DNA from: Paramecium octaurelia
Lineage: Eukaryota; Ciliophora; Oligohymenophorea; Peniculida; Parameciidae
Direction: 5' to 3'
Length of the DNA: 64,000 nucleotides
Assembly: GCA_905182995.1 (NCBI GenBank)
Contig: CAJJDP010000032.1
Coordinates: 309,221 to 373,220 of the forward strand
Position numbers and translations under genes: made by a program. Below the pieces are notes generated by a model. That model was not told where the DNA came from and did not search any database. It worked only from the letters and a program-made list of their open reading frames with translations. This document shows, piece by piece, positions 35,581-48,367 of the stretch (positions are counted from its first letter, which is position 1; every line of letters starts with the position of its first letter).

Positions 35581-38500
35581 TCAATCTTATTTTACCTTGT
35601 TTTCGAGTGGTTTAATAGAGTCATTCTTTTTTATATTTGATTTATTTTGTTCAGATAGATACTCTTCTTTTTTCAAGACTAATTCAACCCACTCTGGTTC
35701 ATCTGGAATTACCCCTTCTATTACAAACTTGATTCCTATAACTATATGTTCAGCCACAATTAATAGTAAGAAGTTCCTCAGTCCAAGCTAACATTAGTAA
35801 TATAATACATTAGTTTAATCTTGATTAGTATTTTCATTGGCTCCAACTAATTAATTTAACTCTGATTAATTTGCTTGATATATGGATAAACAATTTGAAA
35901 CAATACCAATATAACCAATTAGTTATAAGATATCATTCCAAACTCCAATGTTTTTTTTTGGTTCTGCTAAGGGTCTTTTGACAAATTTTCTAAAACCATA
36001 TAATAATCCTTCTATATTGAGTAGATTAAAAAACAGGGCAATAATTGGTATAATTTGAGACCCTGCACTAAACATAGTAACCATACAAAATTATGTCATC
36101 TAATTATTGATAATATATTTACAAAATAAGTGAATTATTCAACATGATCAGGTGGGTCTATCATTCTTTTATTTAATTCAATTTACTGAAGAAAATATTG
36201 AGTGGATATTCCCTTATCAAATGATTTATTCATCCCACTAGTTTCAGTATCTCCTATTTTTTATTGAGTGTTGATTTATTTATTATTATTTAATTATTTT
36301 TATTTATTGAAGTCCCAATTGAATTTTAGTTTAATGAAACTAAAGGATATCCATGGATATATGGTATACCGAATAAGATGAACAAGAGACCAAGTTATGG
36401 TAAAGGAGATACTGAAGAGTTTTAACTCAATTTCATCAGGTTTTATTATACTTCTATAAAAAAGTCGACCAAAAGAGTTAAGAAAAGTGAAGGCAAACAC
36501 TTTTAAGATATAAACATTCTCTCTTTCATCCTGGAATTGATGATTCTCATAAATTAGGGTATGTTTAGAGAAGAAATTGAAAATTTCATTAGTGATTAAA
36601 ACAGTTAAGGCCAAAAGACAAGCCCATAGAGTTTAATAAAAATCATCATCCTCATAAACTTGCTTAAGATAATAATACCCGGTCTATTAGCCAGCAATAA
36701 ATACTAAGGCTAAAAGTACCAATGGAGTATTAGATTTAAAGTATTTCCATTATACATTTCTTGTGTCCATGATTTCTATTGTATGTGTTACATCCTCTAT
36801 AATGAAGGACCCTTTATATTAGGGGATAGTTCTTCTTTGTTCCTTTGCCACATGCATATCGAAATTATACATAGTTTCACTTTATTTTCTCTTCCAAAAT
36901 TCAAAAAAGATGGTTGCCCAAACTGCCATACATAAAGTATAAATTGGAGCAATTGCTTAGATAGCTTCTTCATCAAAAAATGAAATGATTCCTAAGATCA
37001 ATCCTGGAATTGCTGGTAAGAATAGCCAGGTTGAAAAAAAACATAAAAAAACAAAAAACATTCCAACTTCTGGTCCAAAATATGTTGATAAGGCACTGAA
37101 AGTACGACTGGTAGATTTTTTTAACTGAAATGGTTCAAATAAAATATTTATCCTTTCATTTTTCCAGAATTTAATGATTAGCTCTTTTTCTTCTTCGTCA
37201 TGCAAGGGGAATTATTCTAAAAGTAATCCATCACTTATAAATTATTCAATATCAAATTCATCATATAATAAAGTCAGAAGAATCTATTAATTATGAATGT
37301 GATGAAAGTTTTCAAATTATTCTAAGGTGTTTAGATTAAATGGAGAAAGATACCCTTCCCTTGAATTATAAATCATCATCTTATTCTAATCAGCAACAAC
37401 GTTCTTGAGCCTTTCATCAACCTTTAAACAATAATAAGTATGTTGTTTATCAATAGATTCATAAGAGATGTATTTGAACTATCCTTTTTCAATATTCTTT
37501 TTTAATTATATATTATTAAATTGTTATTCCAATAACTAATTTTTACTCTTTTGCCAACCAACCAATATGTGATTGTAACCCGATCTTAGATAATTTTTTT
37601 CATCACTATGTAAAAGTTCTCTCTTAAGTTATTTTATTTCATTCAATCGAGATTAATCAAAGGCTCTGTGATTTCGAAAGTTATAATAATTGGGATCAGC
37701 TCCTTTTTTTATTAATACCTTAGCAATTTCAATGTGACCTCTCTCAACTGCAATATGCAAGGCAGTCTGAGGTTTATCTTTAGTCATAAGATTGATTACA
37801 TTTTCTTTTCGAAATATTTTGGATTCATCAGATTCCAAGTAAAATTGAACTAATTCTAATCTATTGTGATAGACTGCAGCATGAAGAGCATTCCTACCCC
37901 TATAAGATGGTTCGAATGGTGAATACTTACATTTCAATAGAGGTCTTACCAGATCTAGTCTACCTTAGGTGCTTGCCCAAAACAAATATCTAAGACCCAC
38001 CTAAGTTAATTATTTAGTGGACTTGAGATTTAGGTTATGTTTATGTAAATTTTTAAATGCTTCATATTCTTCATCAAAAACATCCAATTTTTTCCTGTGC
38101 TCTTCATTATCAAGATATTGAGCCAAGAACTTCATTATCATATATTCTAACACTCTTTCATCCTCTTCCCTATCATCCAACTCTTTTCCTGTCATCAGCG
38201 ATAAATCAATCGGGAACTAATCCCTGTCGTTCGTAAACAACACTAGAAACTCATTAATACGATTACTTAAACTTGGCTCTATGTACATTAACAATTTAGC
38301 GGTCTTTAAGTCTCCGAAGAAACAAGCCCAATGCAATGGATTATTTATTCCTAATTTCTTATATTGTTCAACTGATGCTCCTCTCTCAATCAGTAAAGAA
38401 CAGATAGCGAATTTCTAGCCCTCTTTCAAAGTGTTGATATCTGTGTTGTACCCGCGAACACAGGTAAGCATCAAAGCTGTATTGCCTCAATAATAGTTTA

Positions 38501-38793
38501 TGAAAATTTACCCTTGTTATCTTAGGAGTTAATATTTATACATTATAAATCAAGAAAATACTCGACAACTTTGTAATGTCCACGATATGCAGCCTATTAT
38601 AGTAGTTCATGTACATAATGCAATGCATTTCTGCCATAATAATCTGTTTTCTTACAAGCTTATTATAAATGTCGAGATGTCAATGATGTTAGCTGATTGT
38701 TTATGAACTCTAACTTTCCATCTTATGCGGCCTAGCAATCCTCTATTTGGATACCTCCAATAAATTAATTTCATCATGGCTGAACAAATTCAT
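35581..38793 (-). CDS. Anoctamin (TMEM16)-family protein with N-terminal ankyrin repeats
   Basis: About 1,025 residues, six introns (23, 21, 21, 26, 23 and 21 nt), exact frame. The N-terminal half contains ankyrin repeats: GRNALHYAAYRGHYKVVEYF, GNTALMLTCVRG, NNPLHWACFFGDLKTAKLLM, GRNALHAAVYHNRLELVQFY and QTALHIAVERGHIEIAKVLI. The C-terminal half is an anoctamin: STYFGPEVGMFFVFLCFFST, TEIMDTRN-like linker, NEIFNFFSKHTLIYENH, DPPDHVEQFTYFMTQFCMVT and IEGLLYGFRKFVKRPLAEP, with about eight hydrophobic helices. Anoctamins are calcium-linked lipid scramblases or chloride channels. I could not confirm every calcium-binding acidic residue by eye. Confidence 0.9.
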
Positions 38794-39186
38794 GTAAAAA
38801 ATCAATTCTGATATATTAAAATAAATAACCTGTTTTTTATAAACTTAATTGCATTTAATACCAACTCCATTTTAGTAATTATCTCTATTTTTTTCAAATC
38901 TATGATTTAATTAAAAACATTTTAAAATTTCAAATCTCTAAGTTAAAATTTATTTATTGATTGTTTTGTCTTAAAAGGACTTTCCTTAAAAATGAACATA
39001 ATTTAGTTTAAATAATCAAATTAATTTATTTATAATATTCGATTTAATAAATAAGTCTTAGTAGATTCAGCAATTAAATTTTAATATTTTTATTATTTAC
39101 AAAAAAATTACTATTTTCAAAGAACCATAATATTTAAAGGAATTTTCAAAATGATGATAACGATATAAATGCATCATAATATAATA
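38794..39186 (+). other. Intergenic, AT-rich
   Basis: About 390 nt upstream of the anoctamin gene and downstream of the SANT gene, both on the minus strand. No gene or repeat is visible. It should contain the anoctamin promoter. Confidence 0.45.
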
Positions 39187-40583
39187 TCAATTACTGCTTT
39201 AACTGTCATTTTCACTTTGACTGCCTGCATTCTATCTGTTCATTCTTTGATTGATCTTATAAATCTATTCTGCATCCATTAATTAATAGTCATTGCTAGA
39301 CTATTCTTCCTCCTCTTCTAGTTATTAATTAAATATAATGGTATCTTGACCTGGAAATCTCTCCTTATTAAGTCTAATTCTTCCCTTTTTAGTCTTTATT
39401 CTTTATTTTCCCTCGCCCTCAATTTGAATCTTCTTTTTCTTTCTCTTGAATTTTTCAATCTGTTTCTACACTTTAGTTTCAGGCTTTTATTTTTTAACAT
39501 ACTTTCTCTTAGGCTAAGCAGGATCATAATTGAGTAATTTTTTACCACCTTCCAATTCCATTATATCCACAGTCAAGTCTGAGGGAAAGGCATTCTTCTA
39601 TGTCTTAGCTTCATTGTACCAATTATAAAAGGCTTTGTTTTGGTCTGTATTACAGTATTTGTAAATGAAGCTTTCTTTAATTTCTTCAATATCCTTTTTG
39701 GTGAATTGAGTTTATGGTCCCATTCTACTCAATCTGACTGATGTTGTTAGGATTTCATCTTCTTCTGTATGTTCTGGACTGGATTCCTGTTCAAGAGCAT
39801 CATTCCAAAATCTTATTTTAGTTGGTTTGATATATTTGCCTTTTCTGAAATCGTCAGCATCAATTAGATCGGATGTATCATCAATAGCCTTTAATTCATT
39901 ACATGAAATCAGCACAATAGTATCCATAATGAAAATATTGAATAGAACTTTCTAAAATTTGGCAGGGGAGATCATCTTCTTGACTTCAGCCCACATTAAT
40001 TCAGTCTACAGATGTGAGTTATCAACCAAATAGGTCATTACTTTGACTAATGATTTACAACTAACTATGATTTCTCTTGCAGATTGATCCTGAACACTCA
40101 AAGGATCTCTGCTATTAAATTCTATCACTCTCTTTTTTGTGGTCTCTCTCATAGTATCTATCTTTTATTAATTATAGGATGCTATCTTTCCTATTTCTCT
40201 ATTCAAATCTGAAATTATTTAAGTAAAGTGGATCGAAAATCTTTAGGATAAATAAGTCTTATCCCTCTGCTGACCAATCAATTCGTATTAATCTCTGATT
40301 GCATCCCAATGACATTTAAATCTCACACAATGATGCCAATGTTGAACCATCTCTTCCGGTGTAAATGGTTCCCTGTTTATTTTAGGATCGATTGCTCTCC
40401 ATCTGGCTTAAACCATTGGTTTCTGAGGTACATTAATACCATACAAATTCTTCATTTATCTTGTGATTTCTGCCCACTTTGCTTCTCCTACTTTGGAAAC
40501 CAACATTTCCAAGACTTGATCAAACTAAGAAAATCAATAACAATTTTTACTCTTTCTGTGTAGACTTAAACATGTTTAGGCAT
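39187..40583 (-). CDS. SANT/Myb-domain nuclear protein
   Basis: About 456 residues with one 26-nt intron; spliced length divides by three. Near residue 80 there is a Myb/SANT-like helix set: PFTPEEMVQHWHHCVRFKCH, then WDAIRDQYELIGQQRDKTYL with an aromatic every 18 or so residues. A long helical middle follows. The C-terminus is highly basic (KFKRKKKKIQ, KRKYVKKQK) and then acidic/polar, typical of chromatin-associated proteins. It is a candidate DNA-binding or chromatin-complex subunit; the exact orthologue is not recognised. Confidence 0.7.
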
Positions 40584-40736
40584 TATTTTAAAATCAAATT
40601 AAATTTATAAGCACTGTAGGATTTGAATATCCAAACTAAATTATAAAATGATTTTAAAAAAGACTTTAAAATTTTTACTTATATTAAATAATCACCTTAT
40701 AATATAATATTAATATATATAAATATACATTTAGAA

Positions 40737-42940
40737 TCATTCCTAATTTACGTTCTTAAATTTAATTTCTGTTGATGAAAACTTAACAATGTATGCAATC
40801 CATTATTGATTCTTTAAATTAAATTACTAATTTAAAACGGATCGCTCCTCCACATTTTCCTTTTATAATACTTATAGATTATCCTTCAAGATATGTAAAA
40901 TTTCATTCATAAGCGAGGCATCCAACTATTTTGTATATATAGTTATTCCTTGTAACATTTTGGTGTTTTCAGGGATCATTATGATGATTGCATTTAATAC
41001 TATCACAACCATTTGCATTTTGACTGAGTGTGTCTTCTGACCTTTAATATGGATATTAAAAGGAACTAAGTTTTTATGATAAACTTTCTGTCCAGAATTC
41101 AGAAATTAATCAGTCAAACATGAAATAATTTCAGCTATATTCTCATTCTGTCTAAACTTCTATCCTACAAGTTCCAGAGAATCAAGTACATAATCTTCTA
41201 TTTCCTTCCAACTTTCATCAGTAATAATGTACTATAGAGGTTTCTATTTTTATTCAGTTGGCTTATAACATTGGGTTGTGATAATTATGTATGATTTTGA
41301 CATTTTTGGGTTTAGAAAAAACATCTTCAATTAGGATTCAATGTCAGCAATTAAATCATAGGCTAATATTTAGAAATAATGATCTGTCAAATGAAGTTGT
41401 TGTTGTCTCAATTTAAAGAAGATGCTTCTCATTTACTCTACATTAAGATCTTTGTTAAATATTATTTCTTATATATCCTATTCTTAACACAATTTACTAT
41501 TCCTTTTTGATTATTGATCATCTGGTTATAGTGGAATACATAATAATTCATGCACTGGCAATTATCTTAGATCCTGGTTACGGTAGGATAATAAAATTTC
41601 AATATTCTCATGAAAATCTTACTAATCATTTGATGATTCTATTAGACTTTATGATATGTATTCATAGGAAAAAGGGAAACATGTTTCAGAATTCAATTTA
41701 TATTATTAATGGTTATTTTAATGCATAAGTCCTATAGTCAATACGTTTTTCCTTTTTTTAATTTGATCAATCAATTTTATAGAGTAGTCCCAACTAAAAG
41801 ATCTATCAAAATAACAAATTTAATATTTGTTGCTTATTTAGTCTGGCGATCTAATTTTTTTCACAAAAAAGAATATCTATTCTAATGATTAAAATAATCT
41901 CTCAAATCCAGATTGATTGAAGCCCAAGGGGATAATAACAATATTAGTAGGTTTCATGCAATATGATAATGGGTATCTATTGTTTAGTTTTTGCTGTTTT
42001 TCTGGACCACGTAAAATGTTGTTGAATATAATTGAAGTAAGAGTTGAAAAGGTCAATTCAGCTTGATTCTATTCTTGTAATATTCTATTGATGTAATTCT
42101 TATAAAACTCTAAGTCTTGAATATTAAGATTATATTCGCTCAAGAACATAAAAGGATTTGATTTAATTTTCCTGTCTGTGAATATTCTCTTCACTGTTTC
42201 CAAGATCTCATAATGCTTATGTGGGATGAAATAGGAACCTAAATATTGCTTAGAATTCCAAAAGTAAATAGTTGAACCTTAATTCATGTCATTAAAATCA
42301 AATATGTATTAATTTCTAATTTCATCGTAAATGGATGGCAGAGAATCGAGACTAAGATTTTGATAGCATTTTACGAATACAAATTCCAGATCATATTTCT
42401 ATAAAAAATTCTTGACTATATGTGGAGATAACAGTTTATCTTGACCATAATGCTCTACTAAACCAAGCCATTAAATGGATTTATAACAGCACATTCCAAT
42501 TAAACTTCGATTAGATAAATCTGTCTTGAAATTCTTGAGAGCATCATTACTAAACTTATTCAAGATCCCAAAGAAGGAGAATACAACCAAAAAGTATCTT
42601 TCTCTATTAGGAGGGTTCCATCTATTGACTTGTTATTCATTTTCTAAAATTACTGTGTATCCACCGTATGTAATAGCAAATTATTCCATATATTCAAGAT
42701 AACTAACTGAAACAGTAGAAGATGAATGCATGAATGAGTACAAAGTAACGTCTTGATGCTCTGAAAAAATTTGACTTATTGCTTAATTTTATAAGTCTTT
42801 TGGATAAATTACTTTTGCATTAGGCACATTAACGGTGGCTGAATATTGATCAAAATTATACCTATATGTGTTTGAATTTGGTCTGTCTAAATTTATAAGA
42901 AAGTCTTTTCTTGATCATAATAAGAGCAATTGAATAACAT
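40737..42940 (-). CDS. Hypothetical protein, 726 residues
   Basis: One intron (23 nt, near the 5' end); spliced length divides by three and the remaining frame is open throughout. It starts MLFNCSYYDQEKTF. The product is a soluble-looking alpha/beta protein with many aromatic residues (YFLVVFSFFGILNKF, GSTIYFWNSKQYLGSYFI, PTNIVIIPLGFNQSGFERLF) and a helical C-terminus. No signal peptide, no known catalytic motif and no repeat are apparent. I do not recognise the family. Confidence 0.75.
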
Positions 42941-43217
42941 AATCTAATTAGAAATAGGAGATGGGTATTCAATAATTTTAATGTCTGGTCTTTAGTATAA
43001 TTACTCTAATCTATAATTTAGATTAATAAATACTATTCATAAGCACTCAATTATTAATGCATCTATTTACTTTTTAATAAAATTATTTTAAATAATATTT
43101 CATGAATAAAAATAAATAATTTTTCAATGAATAGTTCTCATTAAAAATTGTTTGAACTTTAGAAAATGAGAGAGATGAAATTTAAAGAACATAAACTAAT
43201 TTATTTTTTAATACTAC

Positions 43218-45199
43218 TCAAGCATCTTCTTCTTTAGCAGCAAAAACAGGATATTTGGCTAAAACATCAGTCCATAGAATTAGTCCAGCACTCAATTCAA
43301 GAATAAGTCTAGGTACTTCAACACTAGGAACTCTGACTTATTTAGTTGTTTCAATTTCTCTTAATGTTACAGATTAGGTAGTGAGGGTCTCTTTGTCCAC
43401 TGTAATAGCAAATGGTATTCCTATCTCGTCAGTTCTGGCATATTTCTTTCCTAATGCAACTCCAGCATTATCTGTTTTACAAGAGATTCCCAATTTCTTA
43501 AGAGATGAAGCTAAAGGATATTAATAAATGATTACTTAATTCTTAAATGACAACATCAAATTCTTCACTTTGGACAACAGAAAGGATTGAACATTTGACA
43601 GGAGCAACTCTTGGGGAGAATTTGAAAAAGGTCTTTTGAGGATCATCTCTCTAGTTGAATGAATGTTCAATAATAGCTTATAATATTCTTCCAATTCCAA
43701 ATGCTGGTTCGATTACATGAGGAATAAACTTCTCTTCCATAACATTCATGGTCTTCTATTCAAATTTAACCAACTCTCTGTTGAGAGTTAAGTCTTTTCC
43801 ATCAATATTGAAGACTTTATCTTCATGAGTTTAGTAATATTCAGATAATTCCTATTTTTCATCATCAGGCAATGCCTCAACATATTTAATCAATGCCATT
43901 CCGTCCTTTTTCAATTCTTTTCCAATTTTCTATTTATCCAATATGACTTATAAGACTTGTCTTGGTTATGGTACTTTGAATTTACGAGCTGCTTATAACT
44001 TGTATCCTGTGGCTGTTGAATGAGCATTGAGATCATAAGCAGATCTATCAGCTAATCCAACACATTCAACCCATCCACTTGACATTTCAATTTCTGCATC
44101 CCAACAATCAGATGAATAATGAGCCATTTCATCTGCTTGATGTTATCTAAATCTGATGTTAACTGGATTGATTCCAATTTCAACTAAATAAAGATAAGTT
44201 CTGCAAATGAAATAAGCAAGTGTTTCATTATTGATAATTCCTTCTTTTACAGCATCTCCCATCTTAAAAGGTTGATGTTATTTGGCTTCAGCTTATAATT
44301 ATCTTGACAATAAAGGTATTTCTAAATTGATGTATTTATTAAATTTCTTAAATGTGGACTTCTCAGTTGGATCAACAAAGTATTCAATCTCAGCCATCTA
44401 AAATTCTCTACATCTCAACAGTCCTCCTCTTGGTGCTATTTCATTTCTGAATCCCAATCCGATTTGAGCTGCTCCAAATGGCACTCTTCCTCCATTCTAT
44501 TCCAACAATCTAGCAAAATTAAGAAACATTCCTTAAGCAGTTTCAGGTCTCAAAAAAGCAGGAAGTTTTGTTGATGGTCCAACAATAGTAGGTAACATTA
44601 AGTTGAATGGAGTTGGATCTGTTAGCTAAAATCATCTCACATCTAATATACATCATTTCCGGTTTCAAGTGCCTTTATCTATAATTCAGCAATGACCTCT
44701 TTCATCTTATCTTCCTTAAATGTATCCACATCCTTTATAACAGCCAAATATCTAGCTTTGACATCAGCAGCCAACTTGTCTCCTTCCTTTGCAATTCTAT
44801 TTTCCAATGTCTAATCAAATTATTCAAGTATGAATACCTCAGTTACTATTTTATCAGCTCTGTATCCTGTTCCTGTCTTACTATCACAAACCAATAGATC
44901 TGTAAATCTATCCACGTGTCCAGATGCCTTCAATACTGGTTCTGGTGTTAGGATGGTTGCAGCTATCTCAAATAAGTCTTCCTCTATGATAAAGTGCTCT
45001 CTCCAATATTGCTCAATATTTGTTTTAATTGCACATCCTACAGGTCCATAATCATATAATCCTGCTACTCCTCCATATAGTGAAAATGCAGGTTAATAAA
45101 TAAATCTTCTTTTTATTACTTATTCTAAAGCTTCTCTTCTCTTTAATAACACCTATTGATAGCTTCTTATATTACTTCTTTATTGAGTTGTTGTAGCAT
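43218..45199 (-). CDS. GARS: Glycyl-tRNA synthetase, eukaryotic class II
   Basis: About 635 residues, introns of 23, 26 and 25 nt, exact frame. It attaches glycine to tRNA-Gly. Signatures in order: [20 protein letters not shown] near the N-terminus; FLRPETAQGMFLNF; motif 2 [58 protein letters not shown]; motif 3 [20 protein letters not shown]; then the anticodon-binding domain with [20 protein letters not shown]. The N-terminus is short and starts [17 protein letters not shown], so the usual WHEP domain is missing and no strong mitochondrial presequence is seen. Single-gene supply of both compartments cannot be judged. Confidence 0.96.
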
Positions 45200-45998
45200 A
45201 AAAGAAAAATAAAATTCTTTTTTAAATTATTTTAAAATCATAATTTTTATTTGAGACCATTTAATGCATAGTTTGGTCAGAAATAGATAAAAAAGAATTA
45301 TTATAAGTTTTAAATTCTTAGATCAAGTTAATATAGAATTAAGAATAATAGCGGAATCAATTCCATTAAATCAGATGTTATGACTTTAATTAAGAGGAAA
45401 TATCAACTCAGAAATATTATAAAAAATTTTAAGAGTTTTTATTAAGAATTACAGATGATATCAGAGAATTTGAAATAAGTTTATTATTATTATATCATTT
45501 ACTCAATTAAATGGAACAATTTTCGTTTGAAATTATATAAATAAAATTGAGAAGATAAAGATATATTTTATTTTATATTAAAGAACATCAAACCTCACTT
45601 TACAGATGAATATATTTCTTACTTAATGGTTATTATTTTGTTTTATTGAAAATTATAAGTTCCCATAATAAAAAAAAAATACTAAAATGGTTAAATAAAT
45701 ATCATCAATTTATAAATAATAGGGGATAAATATTTCATTTCCCAAGTAATTTCGTATCATTTAGGATATGCTCATTTAATTCGATTTTTTATAGCAAAAT
45801 CTCTTTTGGACATATATAATTTAGTTGTAGTAAATATAAATATAAATCAACAAATTTTGAATGATGAATAAGTTATATCTTGATTGATTAGCAGAAATTA
45901 AAAGAGATGAAGAATTTCAATATGAATTGTAAGATTTGCTTTTGAATATGGGTGATGAAAACTAAAAAGTCTGATTTTTTATTTTATTTATTATTATA
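45200..45998 (+). other. Intergenic, with one small unresolved frame
   Basis: About 800 nt, mostly AT-rich. Between about 45863 and 45975 the plus strand reads like coding (EIKRDEEFQYELQDLLLNMG) but a TGA lies between it and the nearest ATGs, and no 20-30 nt intron restores the frame. It may be a remnant or an unrecognised upstream exon. Confidence 0.4.
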
Positions 45999-46265
45999 AT
46001 GAATTCAGAGGCTATTAATTTGAGAACAGCAGCCAAGAAAACTAATGATGAGATTATTTAGGAAATAATTGATTCTGGAAATAAGAATGAGTTTGATTTT
46101 ATACGGTAAGTATGGGAACCAAATGAAACTTCTACTTCTGCGTCAATAGAAACATCATTGAGTGCTGGGTATGGTAAAAAGATAAGAATTGGAACCTACA
46201 TCAATAAATTCCTTGATAGTTAATTGCAACCATAAGTCTATTACAAACTGAAAGAATTGCATTGA
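45999..46265 (+). CDS. Small hypothetical protein, 88 residues
   Basis: A single-exon frame from ATG 45999 to TGA 46263-46265. The product starts MNSEAINLRTAAKKTNDEI and includes QVWEPNETSTSASIETSLSA and KKIRIGTYINKFLDSQ. It is polar, without membrane segment or cysteine. Amino-acid use looks real and the frame ends cleanly, but I do not know the family. Confidence 0.6.
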
Positions 46266-46339
46266 TAGCAAGTCAACAGATATCCTCATCCAGGATTCAT
46301 AATTTAATTAATTATATTTATTATTAAAATATCATAAAA

Positions 46340-46636
46340 ATGAACAAATATTTAATACTTGTAGTGGCCTCTTTATTTATCCTACTTATAGCATATTAGA
46401 CGACTTCAGAAACTAACTTAAAGTAAAAGCACATCCACAATTTAAAAAATAATCATCAAAGAGAAATCGGATATTCAAGTGATAATGAAGAATGCAGAAA
46501 TAAATGTCAATAGGCAAATGGAATGAATTGTGGAAAGAATTGGTAGAATTGTTGTGTTCCTGATTAGTGTGATATTGGTTGGATAACTGAAATATGTGAT
46601 AAGAGAATTAAAATTTTTGGATGCACAGATGAATGA
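46340..46636 (+). CDS. Small secreted cysteine-rich protein
   Basis: 98 residues, single exon. A classic signal peptide opens it (MNKYLILVVASLFILLIAYQ). The mature part has eight cysteines in ECRNKC, MNCGKNW, CCVPDQC, TEICDK and GCTDE, a spacing expected of a disulfide-stabilised domain. A related minus-strand copy lies about 400 nt downstream at 47056-47395. It could be a secreted defence, mating or cell-surface factor; no specific homologue is recognised. Confidence 0.7.
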
Positions 46637-47055
46637 TGCTTATATACATCGAGTAATCATATATTCATATCAAATATAATTACTAAATGCCTAATAATTT
46701 AAATGCTTATGTTTTGTCATTGTAAAACTTTATGCTAATCACGAAATATATTCGATTATTAAATTAAATCGTAGTTTGGTCTTAATAATTATCACCAAAT
46801 TACCCCGATATCAAATGTTGATTTCAGTTTATATATATGTTGTTATATCTAAATGTTTACAAATATGATTAGATGATCATTAATTATACTTACCTGTTTA
46901 CAAATGTCATATGAAGATACAATTAGTTGCTGAAAACTAAATTTTACATGTTTGACAAATATTAAATATATAAAAATCTCAGAAAATAATCATTAATACT
47001 GTGTTTTCCAAAATAGTAAAGATAAGTGGATCAAATTAATTATAAATCTATAAGA
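46637..47055 (+). other. Intergenic between cysteine-rich copies
   Basis: About 420 nt, AT-rich. The word TGTTTACAAAT recurs twice near 46855 and 46895 with a related TGTTTGACAAAT near 46950. They could be short regulatory repeats or chance. No gene seen. Confidence 0.4.
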
Positions 47056-47395
47056 TCAGAAGAACAGATTAACTTTTTAATATTAAATTTATATATCTTT
47101 TGGAGTAGTGCATCTTTGTACTTTATTTCTTTGATCACATTTCAAAGATGAGGAGTAGAAATTTTCTTTTTGTCTGCACTTAGTACCATCACAGCAGTTT
47201 TGTTAGTAATTACCACAACTCATTACTCCAGCACTTTTATATTTAGCTTAACAATCTGTATCTGATGACCAATAACCATCCATTCATGATTTTTTGAAGA
47301 TGAGAAAGAATGACTTTTCTTCATTTTCAATTCTCTATCTACTTGTATTTATTATCAAAACGTTGGGTTGAGAAGGAAAATATCAATGTGGCCAT
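47056..47395 (-). pseudogene. Second cysteine-rich gene, apparently broken
   Basis: The C-terminal half clearly resembles the protein at 46340: GYWSSDTDCQAKY, MSCGNYQQNCCDGTKC and LKCDQRNKVQRC keep the cysteine pattern. Upstream, a hydrophobic signal-like stretch (LLLLLACVVCMATLIFSF) and a linker (SHSFSSSKNHE) can be read, but in a different frame. No ordinary 20-34 nt intron joins both parts, and the signal region has no ATG at its start. It is either a decayed paralog or uses exons I cannot see. Confidence 0.55.
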
Positions 47396-47511
47396 GCAAA
47401 CTACACAAGCCAATAATAAAAGAAGGGTAATCTTTCTGTTTATTATATTTAATAAAGATTTTATATTGTATTCAATCAATTTATATTCTTCGAATTAGGT
47501 AGTATCATATA

Positions 47512-47846
47512 TCAAATATTTCCATCACACTTTTCTACGACCATCCTTTGATATCCATAGATTGATTTAAAGGAATGGTTGTTCTATTTTCTAATGTCAA
47601 ATTATTGATTTTGTGTAAGGAAATAGTGCGCATTTGGACCTTCCTTTATCTACATTTAGGCTACAATCTTCTGACAATCAGGGTTGACTGAAAAGTTATT
47701 TGTTGTAATTTTGGCATTTTGGGCTCTGGTGATTACGTTGTCTTTAATCTACCACAATGGAAACTGTGAAGTGTCATTGTCTTCATTTTTGGTAATTCAA
47801 AATCATAATTTTTAAGAAGAGCAAACTTTGAATGTTGAGGATTCAT
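47512..47846 (-). CDS. Small hypothetical protein, 101 residues
   Basis: One 29-nt intron (GTAGAT...CAGAG) joins two open frames and gives a coding length divisible by three. The product starts MNPQHSKFALLKNYDFELPK and continues QNAKITTNNFSVNPDCQKIV, then GPNAHYFLTQNQQFDIRK and a C-terminal YGYQRMVVEKCDGNI. It looks like a compact alpha/beta domain with three cysteines. No family recognised. No signal peptide. Confidence 0.55.
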
Positions 47847-48367
47847 CGAATATAAGAAACTCCAAATTCTAGTATTAATAATAATAAAAAAAAATCATTC
47901 ACAATCTCAACAAATATTTCATTTATATTTTCATAGAATCATGCTTCTGTAGACTAAATATTTATGGCTTTTCGCCGTTAATTCATTATAAATATCAAAC
48001 AATAAAAAGGAACTCCTTAATTAAAATTAATACTATAATTGTAATCATTTGTTGAAACCCTCCCCCCACTTTATATCGCTTTATCTCTCTTAAAACTGTA
48101 TGCAATTGAGCATGTGTAGACTTATTCATTCCCTTTTTCTCAAAAATACTCTGTAATATGTGAATTAGAGGATTGAGTTTCTTAATTATTCAGTTAATTG
48201 TGCAATTTCTATTCTTTTATAAAGCAATAAGTAAATAAAGCGTTTCTGTCAGACTTTTAGGATTTTAAGATTGTTGTGAACCCTAGTGTAGAATAAGTTC
48301 TGCAATTTTTTGATAAAGCAAATTGTTTTGCTTAACCTTATAATCAATAATTTATATTAATCATATA
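47847..48367 (+). other. Intergenic, AT-rich
   Basis: About 520 nt between divergent genes. It includes a pyrimidine run CCCTCCCCCCAC near 48060 that is unusual in such AT-rich DNA. No gene is visible. It should hold the promoters of the genes at 47512-47846 and 48368-49887. Confidence 0.45.

Noticed and set aside
48055-48075. C-rich run as telomere or G-quadruplex element
   Set aside because: A single short run without repetition; noted only as unusual composition.
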